Positions 17,470 to 25,700 of a DNA stretch of 64,000 nucleotides are shown piece by piece; position 1 is the first letter of the stretch, and each line of letters begins with the position of its first letter. Both the position numbers and the translations under genes were made by a program. Source of the stretch: Pseudomonas asuensis (GTDB lineage Bacteria; Pseudomonadota; Gammaproteobacteria; Pseudomonadales; Pseudomonadaceae); the NCBI RefSeq assembly GCF_014646755.1, contig NZ_BMNW01000008.1, positions 124,001 to 188,000 of the forward strand. Reading direction: 5' to 3'. The notes beneath the pieces were generated by a model, which saw only the letters and a list, made by a program, of their open reading frames with translations, did no database searches and was not told where the DNA came from.

Positions 17470-18098
17470 AGCCCTCCATGCGCGGCTTTACGTTGCTTGA
17501 GGTCCTCTTGGCTATCAGCCTGCTGGGTATCCTGCTGGTCCTCATTGGCTCTGCACTGATCAGCGCGAATCGTACGTTGGCGCGTAGCGAGCAATATAGC
17601 GCCCGACTGGATGAGCTACGGTCTACACAGAATTTTTTACGCCGCGAGTTGCAGCAAGCACTTCCCTTGTCCATTCAGCGCACACCGACTGGGCAGGGAA
17701 TAGTATTTATCGGCGAGCCGCAGGAAATGCGCTTCATCGCGACGCTGCCTTCACACCTTGGTGGAGGCATTCATATCCAGACGGTCCGTCTGGCGGGCGG
17801 CGAGCGCGACCAATGGCTACAGGTCGATTTCGCCAAGATCGTCGGCAGCAACCGTACCGAGCCTTGGGGTGATCCCCAACGCCTTCTGCGACAGGTTAGA
17901 AATCTGCGTTTCGCCTATAGTGGACTCGATCAGAATGGACATCCCACAGACTGGTTACCACGCTGGCCATGGCCACAGCATCTGCCCCAGCGGGTCAGGG
18001 TTGACCTGACTGCCGACGGTCCTATTGCATGGCCGCCCCTGCAAATCGCCGTACGCCTCGACCTGGGTAACTCCAACAGCATGGGAGCCATACAGTGA
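17466..18098 (+). CDS. gspJ: minor pseudopilin GspJ
   Basis: A 210-residue prepilin-like protein with a very short leader (M-K-P-S-M-R-G) before F-T-L-L-E-V, and a hydrophobic helix rich in L and I. The globular part has the GspJ-like R-x-E-Q-Y-S-A-R...R-R-E-L-Q-Q-A-L pattern. It forms the pseudopilus tip with GspI and GspK in known systems. ATGA overlap with gspI and GTGA overlap with gspK show tight translational coupling. Confidence 0.9.
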   Translation: MKPSMRGFTLLEVLLAISLLGILLVLIGSALISANRTLARSEQYSARLDELRSTQNFLRRELQQALPLSIQRTPTGQGIVFIGEPQEMRFIATLPSHLGGGIHIQTVRLAGGERDQWLQVDFAKIVGSNRTEPWGDPQRLLRQVRNLRFAYSGLDQNGHPTDWLPRWPWPQHLPQRVRVDLTADGPIAWPPLQIAVRLDLGNSNSMGAIQ

Positions 18099-18826
18099 GG
18101 CGGCAGCAATGTGGAGTGGCCCTGCTCATTACCCTATGGGCGTTGGCACTGCTCAGCTTGATCATGGCGGGCGTAGTGACAGCTGTACGCCTGGAAAACA
18201 AACAGAGCGTACATCAGCTCCAGGATGCCCGGGCGCACCTTGCAGCGGAGGCGGGTCTGGCATTAGCCATTCAGCACCTGACTGGCCTGCAGCGAGAGCA
18301 ACGCTGGATTGCTGACGGCCGCCCCTATCAGCTCGAATTCGACCGGATGCGCCTGACCATTCAAGTGCGCAGCGAGTTGGGCAAGCTGGATCTCAATAGC
18401 ACCTCTCCCACCCTGTTCATCAAAGTGGCGACTACATTGGGCGTTCCGGCTGGACAAGCGAAGCAAGTCGCGGCAGCCTTGCAAGCCCGCCAGAATGGAA
18501 GTGATCCAACGCCTATGCGGACCCTGGAGGAGCTGATTCAACTCCCCGGTATGGATAATGCGATGTTTACTCGCCTGGAGCCCTATATCACTGTCTGGAG
18601 CGGGTACGATCAGCCAGTGACGACTTTTGCAGCACCGCCCATACGGCAGGCCATGGGGCAGAAGAACATTATTTCCCTGGAAGGAGAAGATCCAGGGCAA
18701 GTATTGAATGTGTATAGCCAAGCTGAACTGGACAATGGTTTCCGCTCTGCTTTGAACGTGACCCTTTTACTCAACCCAACGGATAGCAACATGCAACCTT
18801 ACCGCGTGCTGCGCTGGCAAGAATGA
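18095..18826 (+). CDS. gspK: minor pseudopilin GspK
   Basis: A 243-residue protein with a short basic leader (R-R-Q-Q-C-G) followed by V-A-L-L-I-T-L-W-A. As usual for GspK it lacks the Glu at +5 found in the other pseudopilins, which fits a position at the pseudopilus tip. The globular part contains the helix-hairpin segment R-T-L-E-E-L-I-Q-L-P-G-M. It is shorter than many GspK proteins (around 300 residues), so part of the alpha domain is reduced. The GTG start overlaps the gspJ stop; the stop overlaps gspL. Confidence 0.9.
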   Translation: MRRQQCGVALLITLWALALLSLIMAGVVTAVRLENKQSVHQLQDARAHLAAEAGLALAIQHLTGLQREQRWIADGRPYQLEFDRMRLTIQVRSELGKLDLNSTSPTLFIKVATTLGVPAGQAKQVAAALQARQNGSDPTPMRTLEELIQLPGMDNAMFTRLEPYITVWSGYDQPVTTFAAPPIRQAMGQKNIISLEGEDPGQVLNVYSQAELDNGFRSALNVTLLLNPTDSNMQPYRVLRWQE

Positions 18827-19926
18827 AAACAATTCGACTGGAATGGCCTAATAGCCTGCGCCCTGCTGTGAATGCCTTTCAGGCGCAATGGCATGCCTCC
18901 GTATTTCCCCGCTTCTTCAGCTGGTGGTTTACCGAACTACGCGCCTGCCTGCCCCCTCGCCTGCGTAGCGTATTCCAGCGGAGCGAGCACGAGCAGATTA
19001 TCCGTTGGGACAATGAGGAAGTCTGGCTCCGCACGGCCGAGGGTGAACGTCCGTTAAGCGGCGCTGAATCACTAGGCACAGAACGCTGCGTTCTATTGCT
19101 TTCCCCTCGGCAGGCGCTGGTCAGGACGATTAACCTGCCCGCGGGTGCAGCTCAGGATATCTCCGCGGCCGTTGCCTTTGAAATGGACCGCCATACTCCC
19201 TTCAAGGCCAGTCAGGTGTATTACGCGGTTCGTCGCTGGCCAAACCAGCCCAAGCAGCCGCTCCGGGTGACCGTTGCTACTGCGCTGAAGGATCGCCTCG
19301 ACCCTTTACTGGAGCATTTGCTGGCACGTGGTATCCGACCTGATGAGGTTGATGTACAGCTGCCCGAAGGGGGGCGCCTGGGCATCAATCTACTGCCGGC
19401 CGAACACCGCCAACTTCGCACAAACCCACGCCGCCAGCTGAACATTGGCCTGGCAGTGCTGGCTGTCGTGCTGATCTTCGCAGCCATGCAGGTCTGGCTA
19501 CATAACCGTGCTGTCGCGCTCGAAGCCATGCGTCACGAAGTCAGCCAACTTCGCGCGGGCGCCCAGGAAATCGAAAGCCTGCGCCAGCAGATACAGAATG
19601 GTCTGGGCGCAACCCGCTACCTCACAGAGCGAAAGGCAGGCACTCCCCCCTTGAGCGTGATGCTGAGCGAGCTAACCCAGTGCCTGCCCAAGGACACCTG
19701 GCTAACAGAGCTGTCCGTTGAAGGTGATGGACAAGTCAATCTGGCAGGCCAGAGCCAAAAGGCGGGCGCTTTGATTGGCGAGATGAAGAACTGCCACTCA
19801 CTGACAGGCGCTCAGTTCCAGGGCGTTATCCAGCCGGACGAGAATACGAAGAAAGAGCGCTTCTACCTGCTCGCTCACTTGCGTAAGGAGGAAGCCAGCA
19901 ATGCGCCGGTCACTGACACCCCGTGA
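18823..19926 (+). CDS. gspL: type II secretion assembly protein GspL
   Basis: A 367-residue bitopic inner-membrane protein. The cytoplasmic actin-like part (to about residue 200) would bind the GspE N-domain. A single membrane helix (about 206-226, L-A-V-V-L-I-F-A-A-M) and a periplasmic PilN/ferredoxin-like domain with a coiled-coil lead-in follow. L-P-A-G-A and A-F-E-M-D-R-H-T-P-F are typical GspL/PilM-like segments. It overlaps gspK by 4 bases and gspM by 26. Confidence 0.88.
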   Translation: MKTIRLEWPNSLRPAVNAFQAQWHASVFPRFFSWWFTELRACLPPRLRSVFQRSEHEQIIRWDNEEVWLRTAEGERPLSGAESLGTERCVLLLSPRQALVRTINLPAGAAQDISAAVAFEMDRHTPFKASQVYYAVRRWPNQPKQPLRVTVATALKDRLDPLLEHLLARGIRPDEVDVQLPEGGRLGINLLPAEHRQLRTNPRRQLNIGLAVLAVVLIFAAMQVWLHNRAVALEAMRHEVSQLRAGAQEIESLRQQIQNGLGATRYLTERKAGTPPLSVMLSELTQCLPKDTWLTELSVEGDGQVNLAGQSQKAGALIGEMKNCHSLTGAQFQGVIQPDENTKKERFYLLAHLRKEEASNAPVTDTP

Positions 19927-20533
19927 AAGCCGTATAGCCGCGCTTGCCGTTCTGGCATTCGCACTGTATGTGCTGTACTGGATCTGCCTGGAATGGTGGT
20001 TCGTGGCCCCTCAGCAGGCCATGAATGATGAAATGGAACAGCTCCGCCAGACGCAGCGCCGCTATGCAGCTCTGCAAGCCCAGCGCGAGCCTTTGCAGCG
20101 CCAGCTTGAAACAGCACAGGAGCGGAATGCCGGTAGCGATAGCCTGCTGCCGGGTGACGACCCTAGCGCCGTGGCGGCTAACCTGATGCAACACACTGCA
20201 GAGCTGATCGAGTCGCACAAACTGGACGGCGCTGGCTGTGAGCTCCTCAACCGTACCCCCATTGCCGGCAATCCTGGCGATGAGCCTTACGCCCAGGTCA
20301 AAGTCAGCTTTAACCTCAGCTGCTCCATCGAGCCGCTGGAAGCCATTCTGTACGACATAGAAAATGACCGGCCCTTCCTCTTTGTCGAAGAGCTGCGCGT
20401 TGAGCGTCATGAGGATGCCCCACCCAAAGGTGGGGCTGGCAAGCTTGAAGTCCAGATGCTGGTCACGGGCTACATGCAGCGTAAAGCTAGTACGGATGAT
20501 AATGAGAATACGGATCCGGATGACCCGACATGA
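19901..20533 (+). CDS. gspM: type II secretion assembly protein GspM
   Basis: A 210-residue protein with a short cytoplasmic tail, one membrane helix (about residues 13-34), a coiled-coil region rich in Q, R and E (about 38-75) and a periplasmic ferredoxin-like domain: the GspM/PilO plan. The start is well fixed by AAGGAGG ten bases upstream, which places it 26 bases inside gspL. It partners GspL in the inner-membrane platform. The TGA overlaps the next gene's ATG (ATGA). Confidence 0.85.
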   Translation: MRRSLTPRESRIAALAVLAFALYVLYWICLEWWFVAPQQAMNDEMEQLRQTQRRYAALQAQREPLQRQLETAQERNAGSDSLLPGDDPSAVAANLMQHTAELIESHKLDGAGCELLNRTPIAGNPGDEPYAQVKVSFNLSCSIEPLEAILYDIENDRPFLFVEELRVERHEDAPPKGGAGKLEVQMLVTGYMQRKASTDDNENTDPDDPT

Positions 20534-21102
20534 ATGCCGCTGATCAACGTCGCCTTACGCCCTGGCTCGCCCTCACCGCGGGATTGCTTACCGCTCTTCT
20601 GGTCATGCTCGCACTGGGCATTGGCCGTAACGTAGAATGGCTGCCTCCCCTTGAGGCACAACACTCAACTGCAACCGTCAGGTCGCCAGAATTACCGAGC
20701 GCGCCCCCCCTGAATGCCTATGCCAATACCTGGCAGCAGCCCCTGTTCAGCCCTGATCGCCAGTCTGATCAGAAAATGGCCGCGCCGGATCAGCCGACTT
20801 ACCTAACAGGTTATGTGTTGACCGGCATCATTATGACCGACTCATTGCAGCTGGCCCTGCTTAAGGACAATGCAGGCAAGGCATTCAGTGTGACTCAGGG
20901 TAAAGCACTACCCAACGGCTGGACACTAGCGTCCGTAACTGCCAATAAGGCGATATTTGCTTCAGGTGATCGCCAACAAAGCCTGCCGCTCATTATTGAA
21001 AAAGCACCCCTTGATGGCGCATCGGCACCCACCACCGATACGCCCAGCTCTACCACGGAAACGTCCCCGGAAGAGGATGATGATTCCGATAGCGAAGATT
21101 GA
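20530..21102 (+). CDS. GspC/GspN-like type II secretion protein
   Basis: A 190-residue bitopic protein with one N-terminal membrane helix (about residues 11-32), a proline-rich linker, and a domain containing N-x-W-Q-Q-P-L-F-S-P-D-R and L-x-G-Y-V-L-T-G-I-I. This is the homology-region fold that in GspC contacts the secretin. The C-terminus is a low-complexity acidic tail of T, S, D and E. There is no PDZ or coiled-coil domain, so it is shorter than classical GspC. Automated annotation often calls this form GspN. It probably bridges the inner-membrane platform to GspD, encoded next. Confidence 0.75.
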   Translation: MNAADQRRLTPWLALTAGLLTALLVMLALGIGRNVEWLPPLEAQHSTATVRSPELPSAPPLNAYANTWQQPLFSPDRQSDQKMAAPDQPTYLTGYVLTGIIMTDSLQLALLKDNAGKAFSVTQGKALPNGWTLASVTANKAIFASGDRQQSLPLIIEKAPLDGASAPTTDTPSSTTETSPEEDDDSDSED

Positions 21103-21162
21103 TACGGAACCCGGATTTAGTGGCTGACATGGCCGCCCCCTATTATCAGGAGCAATACAATC

Positions 21163-23466
21163 GTGACCTTGCGTTACCCCCTGGCCTGCATGGCCACCGC
21201 CACTTTGCTGGCAGGTTGTATCTCACCCGCCACTGACACGCAGCAGGACGATGCCCTGCTGCGTGAAGGTCTGGCAGGGACTGGCAGCCAACGTCCCTTG
21301 GTAAGAGAGCCCTCGCCCAACGTTCCAAGTTCGGCTGAAACGAGTGATAACCCAAGCACCCCCGCTCGCAGCCAGATCATTCGGGGCGACAATCGCTTTA
21401 TCAACAGTCGAGTAGCGCCAGCAGCCAAACCTTCTGCCGCGCAAGACGGCGGTGTGGTATTCAACTTCAACAATCAACCGATCCGCGCAGTGATCAACAG
21501 CATCCTGGGCGACCTGCTTCAGGTGAACTACACCATTGCACAGGACGTAAAAGGAGAAGTGACCTTCTCCACGTCCAAACCTGTGGCCAAGACAGAGGCC
21601 TTGTCGATCCTGGAAACACTGTTGTCCTGGACCAATAACGCTCTAGTACGCGAAGGCGACCGGTACATGGTGGTACCAGCCAACCAAGCCGTGGCTGGTC
21701 GCATGGTGCCAGCCCTGCAGATGCCTGAGCCAGGTAGCGGCCTGTCAGCGCGCCTGTTCCAGCTGGACTACATTTCCGCTACGGAAATGCAAAAGCTGCT
21801 CAAACCCTTTGCCCGTGAGAACGCCTTCCTATTGGTAGACCCCTCACGTAACGTCATCGCCATGGCTGGTACGCCTGACGAGCTTGCCAATTACCAGCGA
21901 ACCATCAGCACCTTTGATGTGAACTGGCTGAAGGGAATGTCCATTGGCGTCTTTGGTCTGCAGCGCGCCAGCGTGGCAGAGCTGATGCCTGAGCTGGATC
22001 GCCTGTTCGGCCCGCAGAGTGGAACACCGCTGGCCGGCATGATCAGATTCCTGCCGATCGAGCGCACCAATGCGGTAGTAGCCATTTCCTCACAGCCAGA
22101 GTACCTGAACGAAGTCCGTCAGTGGATCGAGACCATTGACAAGGGCGGTGGCAACGAGCCGCAAATGTATGTGTACGACGTACGCAACATGAAGGCGACC
22201 GATCTGTCACGATACCTGCGCCAGATCTATAGCAACGAGGCCGTAAACGAAGAGCCGGAAGCCAAGGTCGCACCCGGCCTACGCACCACGACTCTTTCGA
22301 CCAGTAACGGATTTAGCAATGGCGGCAGCAATACAGGCGGCAATACCATTGGTAGCAGCCAAGGCCTGAGCACCGGCGGTGGCCTAAGCAGTAATAACGG
22401 TATTGGCGGCGGCCTGGGTAACAATCGTGGAAACAACACGGGAACCGGGTCGGATAACGACAGCAGCGATGACAGCAGCTCGAGCAGTACCAACAACCAG
22501 AACGGCAACAACGATACGGGCGTTCGGATTACTGCGCAGAAGAGCAGCAACCAGCTTCTGATTCGCGCACGGCCCTCGCAATGGAACGAGATTCAGTCTG
22601 CCATTCGCCGCCTGGACAACCCTCCGATGCAAGTCCAGATCGAGACGCGCATCCTTGAGGTCAGCCTGACAGGCAGCCTGAGCCTGGGCGTACAGTGGTA
22701 TCTGGGCCGGCTGGCAGGCAATGCGCCGGTTACCGACTCGAACGGTAACGTGACCAATAGCGTGGCCAATACAGCCGGAAGCCAAGGTGCACTGGGTCGG
22801 GGCGGCGCCGGACTTGGCGCTGCTGACGCGCTCTTCTATTCTTTTGTCAGCAATAACCTGCAAGTTGCCCTGCATGCACTGGAAACCAATGGCAACACGC
22901 GGGTGCTTTCCGCGCCCTCGCTAGTGGTCATGAACAACCAGGAAGCGCAAATCCAGGTAGGTGACAACATTCCGATCAGCCAGACCTCGGTCAATACTAC
23001 GAGCGACCTGACCTTCAATAGCGTTCAATACATCCAGACGGGCGTCATTCTTGACGTCGTGCCCCGTATCAATCCGGGCGGTCTCGTCTATATGGATATC
23101 CAGCAGCAGGTCAGTAGCGACACAGGCTCCCGAACGGACAGCAATGGCAACCCGTCGATTTCGACACGTGCCGTCACTACTCAGGTCGCAGTACAAAGCG
23201 GCCAGACTGTCCTGCTGGGCGGCCTGATCCAGCAGAATGACTCGCAAAGCGACAGTAGCGTGCCGTACCTGGGTCGTATTCCAGGCCTGCATTGGCTCTT
23301 TGGTAATACCTCACGCAACAAGAACCGAACGGAGCTTATCGTCCTGATCACGCCTCGTGTAATCACCAGCAATAGCCAGGCAAGCCAGATCACTGACGAA
23401 TACCGTCAGCAGCTCCAGCTGATCAGCCCCATCACACCTGTCAGCCAGCTCGATACGTCCCGCTGA
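21163..23466 (+). CDS. gspD: type II secretion secretin GspD, lipoprotein form
   Basis: A 767-residue outer-membrane channel. The leader ends in the lipobox L-L-A-G-C at residues 14-18, so the mature secretin should be lipid-anchored and able to reach the outer membrane without a separate pilotin, as known for HxcQ of P. aeruginosa. N-domains with F-N-F-x-N-Q-P-I-R-A-V-I follow (from about residue 98). A glycine/asparagine/serine-rich insertion (about 375-455) precedes the last N-domain, and the secretin core ends with V-P-Y-L-G-R-I-P-G-L. GTG 21163 has AGGAG upstream; a later ATG would destroy the signal peptide. No gspS gene is nearby. Confidence 0.93.
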   Translation: MTLRYPLACMATATLLAGCISPATDTQQDDALLREGLAGTGSQRPLVREPSPNVPSSAETSDNPSTPARSQIIRGDNRFINSRVAPAAKPSAAQDGGVVFNFNNQPIRAVINSILGDLLQVNYTIAQDVKGEVTFSTSKPVAKTEALSILETLLSWTNNALVREGDRYMVVPANQAVAGRMVPALQMPEPGSGLSARLFQLDYISATEMQKLLKPFARENAFLLVDPSRNVIAMAGTPDELANYQRTISTFDVNWLKGMSIGVFGLQRASVAELMPELDRLFGPQSGTPLAGMIRFLPIERTNAVVAISSQPEYLNEVRQWIETIDKGGGNEPQMYVYDVRNMKATDLSRYLRQIYSNEAVNEEPEAKVAPGLRTTTLSTSNGFSNGGSNTGGNTIGSSQGLSTGGGLSSNNGIGGGLGNNRGNNTGTGSDNDSSDDSSSSSTNNQNGNNDTGVRITAQKSSNQLLIRARPSQWNEIQSAIRRLDNPPMQVQIETRILEVSLTGSLSLGVQWYLGRLAGNAPVTDSNGNVTNSVANTAGSQGALGRGGAGLGAADALFYSFVSNNLQVALHALETNGNTRVLSAPSLVVMNNQEAQIQVGDNIPISQTSVNTTSDLTFNSVQYIQTGVILDVVPRINPGGLVYMDIQQQVSSDTGSRTDSNGNPSISTRAVTTQVAVQSGQTVLLGGLIQQNDSQSDSSVPYLGRIPGLHWLFGNTSRNKNRTELIVLITPRVITSNSQASQITDEYRQQLQLISPITPVSQLDTSR

Positions 23467-23472
23467 CCATCT

Positions 23473-23506
23473 GGATAGGTCGCCTGTCGTCTCAGGCGAC
23501 CTATCC
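23473..23506 (+). terminator. hairpin ending the gsp operon
   Basis: A perfect 14-base stem (GGATAGGTCGCCTG and its complement) with a six-base loop starts seven bases after the gspD stop. There is no T-run after it, so it may act as an mRNA-stabilising hairpin or a factor-assisted terminator. Confidence 0.6.
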
Positions 23507-23599
23507 GATGTCTCTCCCCCTTCTCCTCACGACACGAGCCGAACGCTTGAAGCGCCCTGCGTTCCAACCCTTTGCGCCACAAAGGAAGTACGATCCCTC

Positions 23600-25039
23600 A
23601 TGTCCGCTTCTCTACTCGATGCCCGTACCGCCCGCTATTTACCCTGGCTGATTGCGATCGCCTTTTTCATGCAATCGCTGGATGCCACGATTCTCAACAC
23701 TGCACTCCCCAGCATGGCACGTGATCTCAATGAGGATCCGCTACGTATGCAGGGCGTCGTGATCGCTTACATGCTAACTGTCGCGCTGCTGATTCCTGCG
23801 TCGGGCTGGATCGCCGATCGTTTTGGGACACGGCGGGTCTTTTTCAGCGCCATCGCCTTGTTTACCTTTGGCTCGCTGTTATGTGCACTTTCCCCCTCGC
23901 TACCCCTGCTGATCGCTGCGCGGGTTATCCAGGGTTTAGGCGGCTCCCTAATGCTGCCAGTCGGCAGGCTCGTCATCCTGCGGGCCTACCCTCGCACTGA
24001 GCTGGTGCGGATACTTAGCTTCGTAACCGTTCCGGGCCTGATCGGCCCCCTGACAGGGCCAACCCTGGGCGGCTGGCTGGTCGAAGTCGCCTCCTGGCAT
24101 TGGATATTTTTAATTAACCTGCCTGTAGGCTTACTGGGCTGCTACGTCACTTCAAAACTCATGCCCGACCTGCGAAGCCCGATCCCTATGCGCTTCGATG
24201 GCATTGGATTCCTGCTGTTCGGGGCGGCGATGGTCTTGATATCAATTGCGCTGGAAGGCCTGGGCGAGCTGCATATGCCCCATGCCCGCGTGGTATTGCT
24301 ATTGGTTGGGGGCCTCGCCTGTATGATCGCCTACTGGCTGCGTGCCTTGCGTATTGAGCGTCCGCTTTTCTCTCCACAGCTGTTCCGCACCCGCAGTTTT
24401 GCCGTTGGCATATTCGGTAATCTGTTTGCCCGCTTGGGCAGTGGGTCTCTACCCTTTCTGACGCCTCTGCTGCTTCAGGTGGGCATGAACTTTCCACCGG
24501 CCAAGGCAGGCATGACCATGATTCCGCTTGCGCTGTCGGCCATGCTGGTTAAGCCCATTGCCAAGCCCATCATTGACCGCCTGGGCTATCGTCGATTACT
24601 GATTGGCAACACTATTCTGCTAGGCGGCATGATCGCCAGCCTTAGCCTGATCAGCACGGAAACGCCTTATCCCTTGTTGTTGGCTCACCTGGGATTACTG
24701 GGCGCCGTCAACTCCATGCAATTCACCGCCATGAATACTGTGACGCTCATCGATCTACGGGATGAGCAGGCCAGCAGCGGCAACAGCCTCTTGTCCGTGG
24801 TCATGCAGTTGTCGATGAGCTTCGGCGTCGCCTGTGCGGCAGCCCTGCTAGGCGGCTTCAAGGATGATTACACAGATACAGATGTACTGTCTGCTTTCCA
24901 TGCCACCTACCTCAGTGTTGGGCTACTCTCCATCCTTGCAGCCGCGATTTTTGGGCAGCTGCCGGGCAACCCTGATCGCAAGGCACCGTCACACCGTGTC
25001 GAGGAGCCGGAAAAAAGTCCTCAAAGCGCAGAGGGCTGA
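23600..25039 (+). CDS. mdtD: DHA2-family multidrug efflux transporter (MdtD-like)
   Basis: A 479-residue inner-membrane protein of the major facilitator superfamily. It shows A-D-R-F-G-T-R-R between the second and third helices (motif A), the D-A-T-I-L-N-T-A-L-P segment in helix 1 (motif D1 of the 14-helix DHA2 family) and G-x-x-G-P-x-x-G-G in helix 5 (motif C, the antiporter signature). Sequence and length resemble E. coli MdtD. Proton-driven export of drugs or metabolites is expected; the substrate is unknown. AAGGAAG precedes the ATG. A strong bidirectional terminator follows, shared with the cold-shock gene. Confidence 0.85.
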   Translation: MSASLLDARTARYLPWLIAIAFFMQSLDATILNTALPSMARDLNEDPLRMQGVVIAYMLTVALLIPASGWIADRFGTRRVFFSAIALFTFGSLLCALSPSLPLLIAARVIQGLGGSLMLPVGRLVILRAYPRTELVRILSFVTVPGLIGPLTGPTLGGWLVEVASWHWIFLINLPVGLLGCYVTSKLMPDLRSPIPMRFDGIGFLLFGAAMVLISIALEGLGELHMPHARVVLLLVGGLACMIAYWLRALRIERPLFSPQLFRTRSFAVGIFGNLFARLGSGSLPFLTPLLLQVGMNFPPAKAGMTMIPLALSAMLVKPIAKPIIDRLGYRRLLIGNTILLGGMIASLSLISTETPYPLLLAHLGLLGAVNSMQFTAMNTVTLIDLRDEQASSGNSLLSVVMQLSMSFGVACAAALLGGFKDDYTDTDVLSAFHATYLSVGLLSILAAAIFGQLPGNPDRKAPSHRVEEPEKSPQSAEG

Positions 25040-25056
25040 CCACTCAGCAGACATAA

Positions 25057-25084
25057 AAAAACCCGAGAAGGCTCTCGGGTTTTT
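25057..25084. terminator. bidirectional terminator between mdtD-like and cold-shock genes
   Basis: The stem AAACCCGAG/CTCGGGTTT has an A-run on the left and a T-run on the right, so it can end transcripts from both convergent genes. Confidence 0.9.
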
Positions 25085-25101
25085 GCTTCGGCGCTCAGTG
25101 A

Positions 25102-25311
25102 TCAGATAACCTGAACGTGCTCAGCCTGCATGCCCTTCTGGCCCTGCACCGCTTCGAAGCTGACACGTTGGCCTTCAGCCAGGGTCTTGAAGCCACTGCC
25201 CTCAATGGCACGGAAGTGAACAAAAAGGTCAGGGCCGCTTTCAGGAGTAATGAAGCCATAGCCCTTGGTTTCGTTGAACCACTTGACGGTGCCGTTCTGA
25301 CGATTCGACAT
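25102..25311 (-). CDS. cold-shock domain protein (CspA family)
   Basis: A 69-residue single cold-shock domain. It contains the RNA-binding motifs K-G-Y-G-F-I (RNP1) and D-L-F-V-H-F (RNP2) and opens with G-T-V-K-W-F-N, all standard for the family. It binds single-stranded RNA or DNA as an RNA chaperone in the cytoplasm. AAGGAG lies ten bases before the ATG. The roughly 370 untranslated bases upstream would leave room for a long 5' leader, as many csp genes have, but no specific leader motif was identified. Confidence 0.95.
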   Translation of the reverse strand: MSNRQNGTVKWFNETKGYGFITPESGPDLFVHFRAIEGSGFKTLAEGQRVSFEAVQGQKGMQAEHVQVI

Positions 25312-25700
25312 GAAGATGTTGCTCCTTGGTAGATCGGTTTTGTTATTAAAGCTTTTTGCCCAAGCGATGCGCTATCAGAGCATTCGCCAGAGACTGAGTT
25401 GCAAGGAGAAACACGAATCGAGCAGGACGGGGCCACATGGAAACCTACCGCCTCAGGTCACGATCAACAGCGACCCAAGCAAACACAGTGGCTCGAACTC
25501 TACGATAAATTTATTACGAAAGCGATTACACTAAAGCCGACGGTCGCACACGAGATAATCGGTAGTCTAGAAGCGATCAGTGGTGTAGGCCATATCCTCA
25601 TGATGCCTACATTTCCCAGGATGACTATGTCTATAGAACACTGAATCAGTGTTTTTGACGTGTTCCATGCTCAATAAGCATCACTGTGGGAATACACCTT
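25312..25700. other. intergenic region upstream of the cold-shock and GGDEF genes
   Basis: This holds the minus-strand leader/promoter of the cold-shock gene and the plus-strand promoter of the GGDEF gene. An 81-codon plus frame (25399-25644) starts at TTG, has no recognisable family and no properly spaced ribosome site, and was not accepted as a gene. A small hairpin near 25637 is listed separately. Confidence 0.5.
25637..25655 (+). terminator. small hairpin with T-run before the GGDEF gene
   Basis: AACACTG and CAGTGTT form a 7-base stem with a 3-base loop, followed by TTT. It would end a plus-strand transcript, yet no accepted gene lies directly upstream on that strand, so an unrecognised short transcript is possible. 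Confidence 0.45.

Noticed and set aside
23473-23506. attachment-site or mobile-element end
   Set aside because: The inverted repeat lies directly after gspD with no integrase or transposase nearby; a 3'-end hairpin is the simpler reading.
25399-25644. 81-codon plus-strand frame before the GGDEF gene
   Set aside because: TTG start with no usable spacing to AAGGAG, no recognised domain; kept only as an open question because of the hairpin after it.
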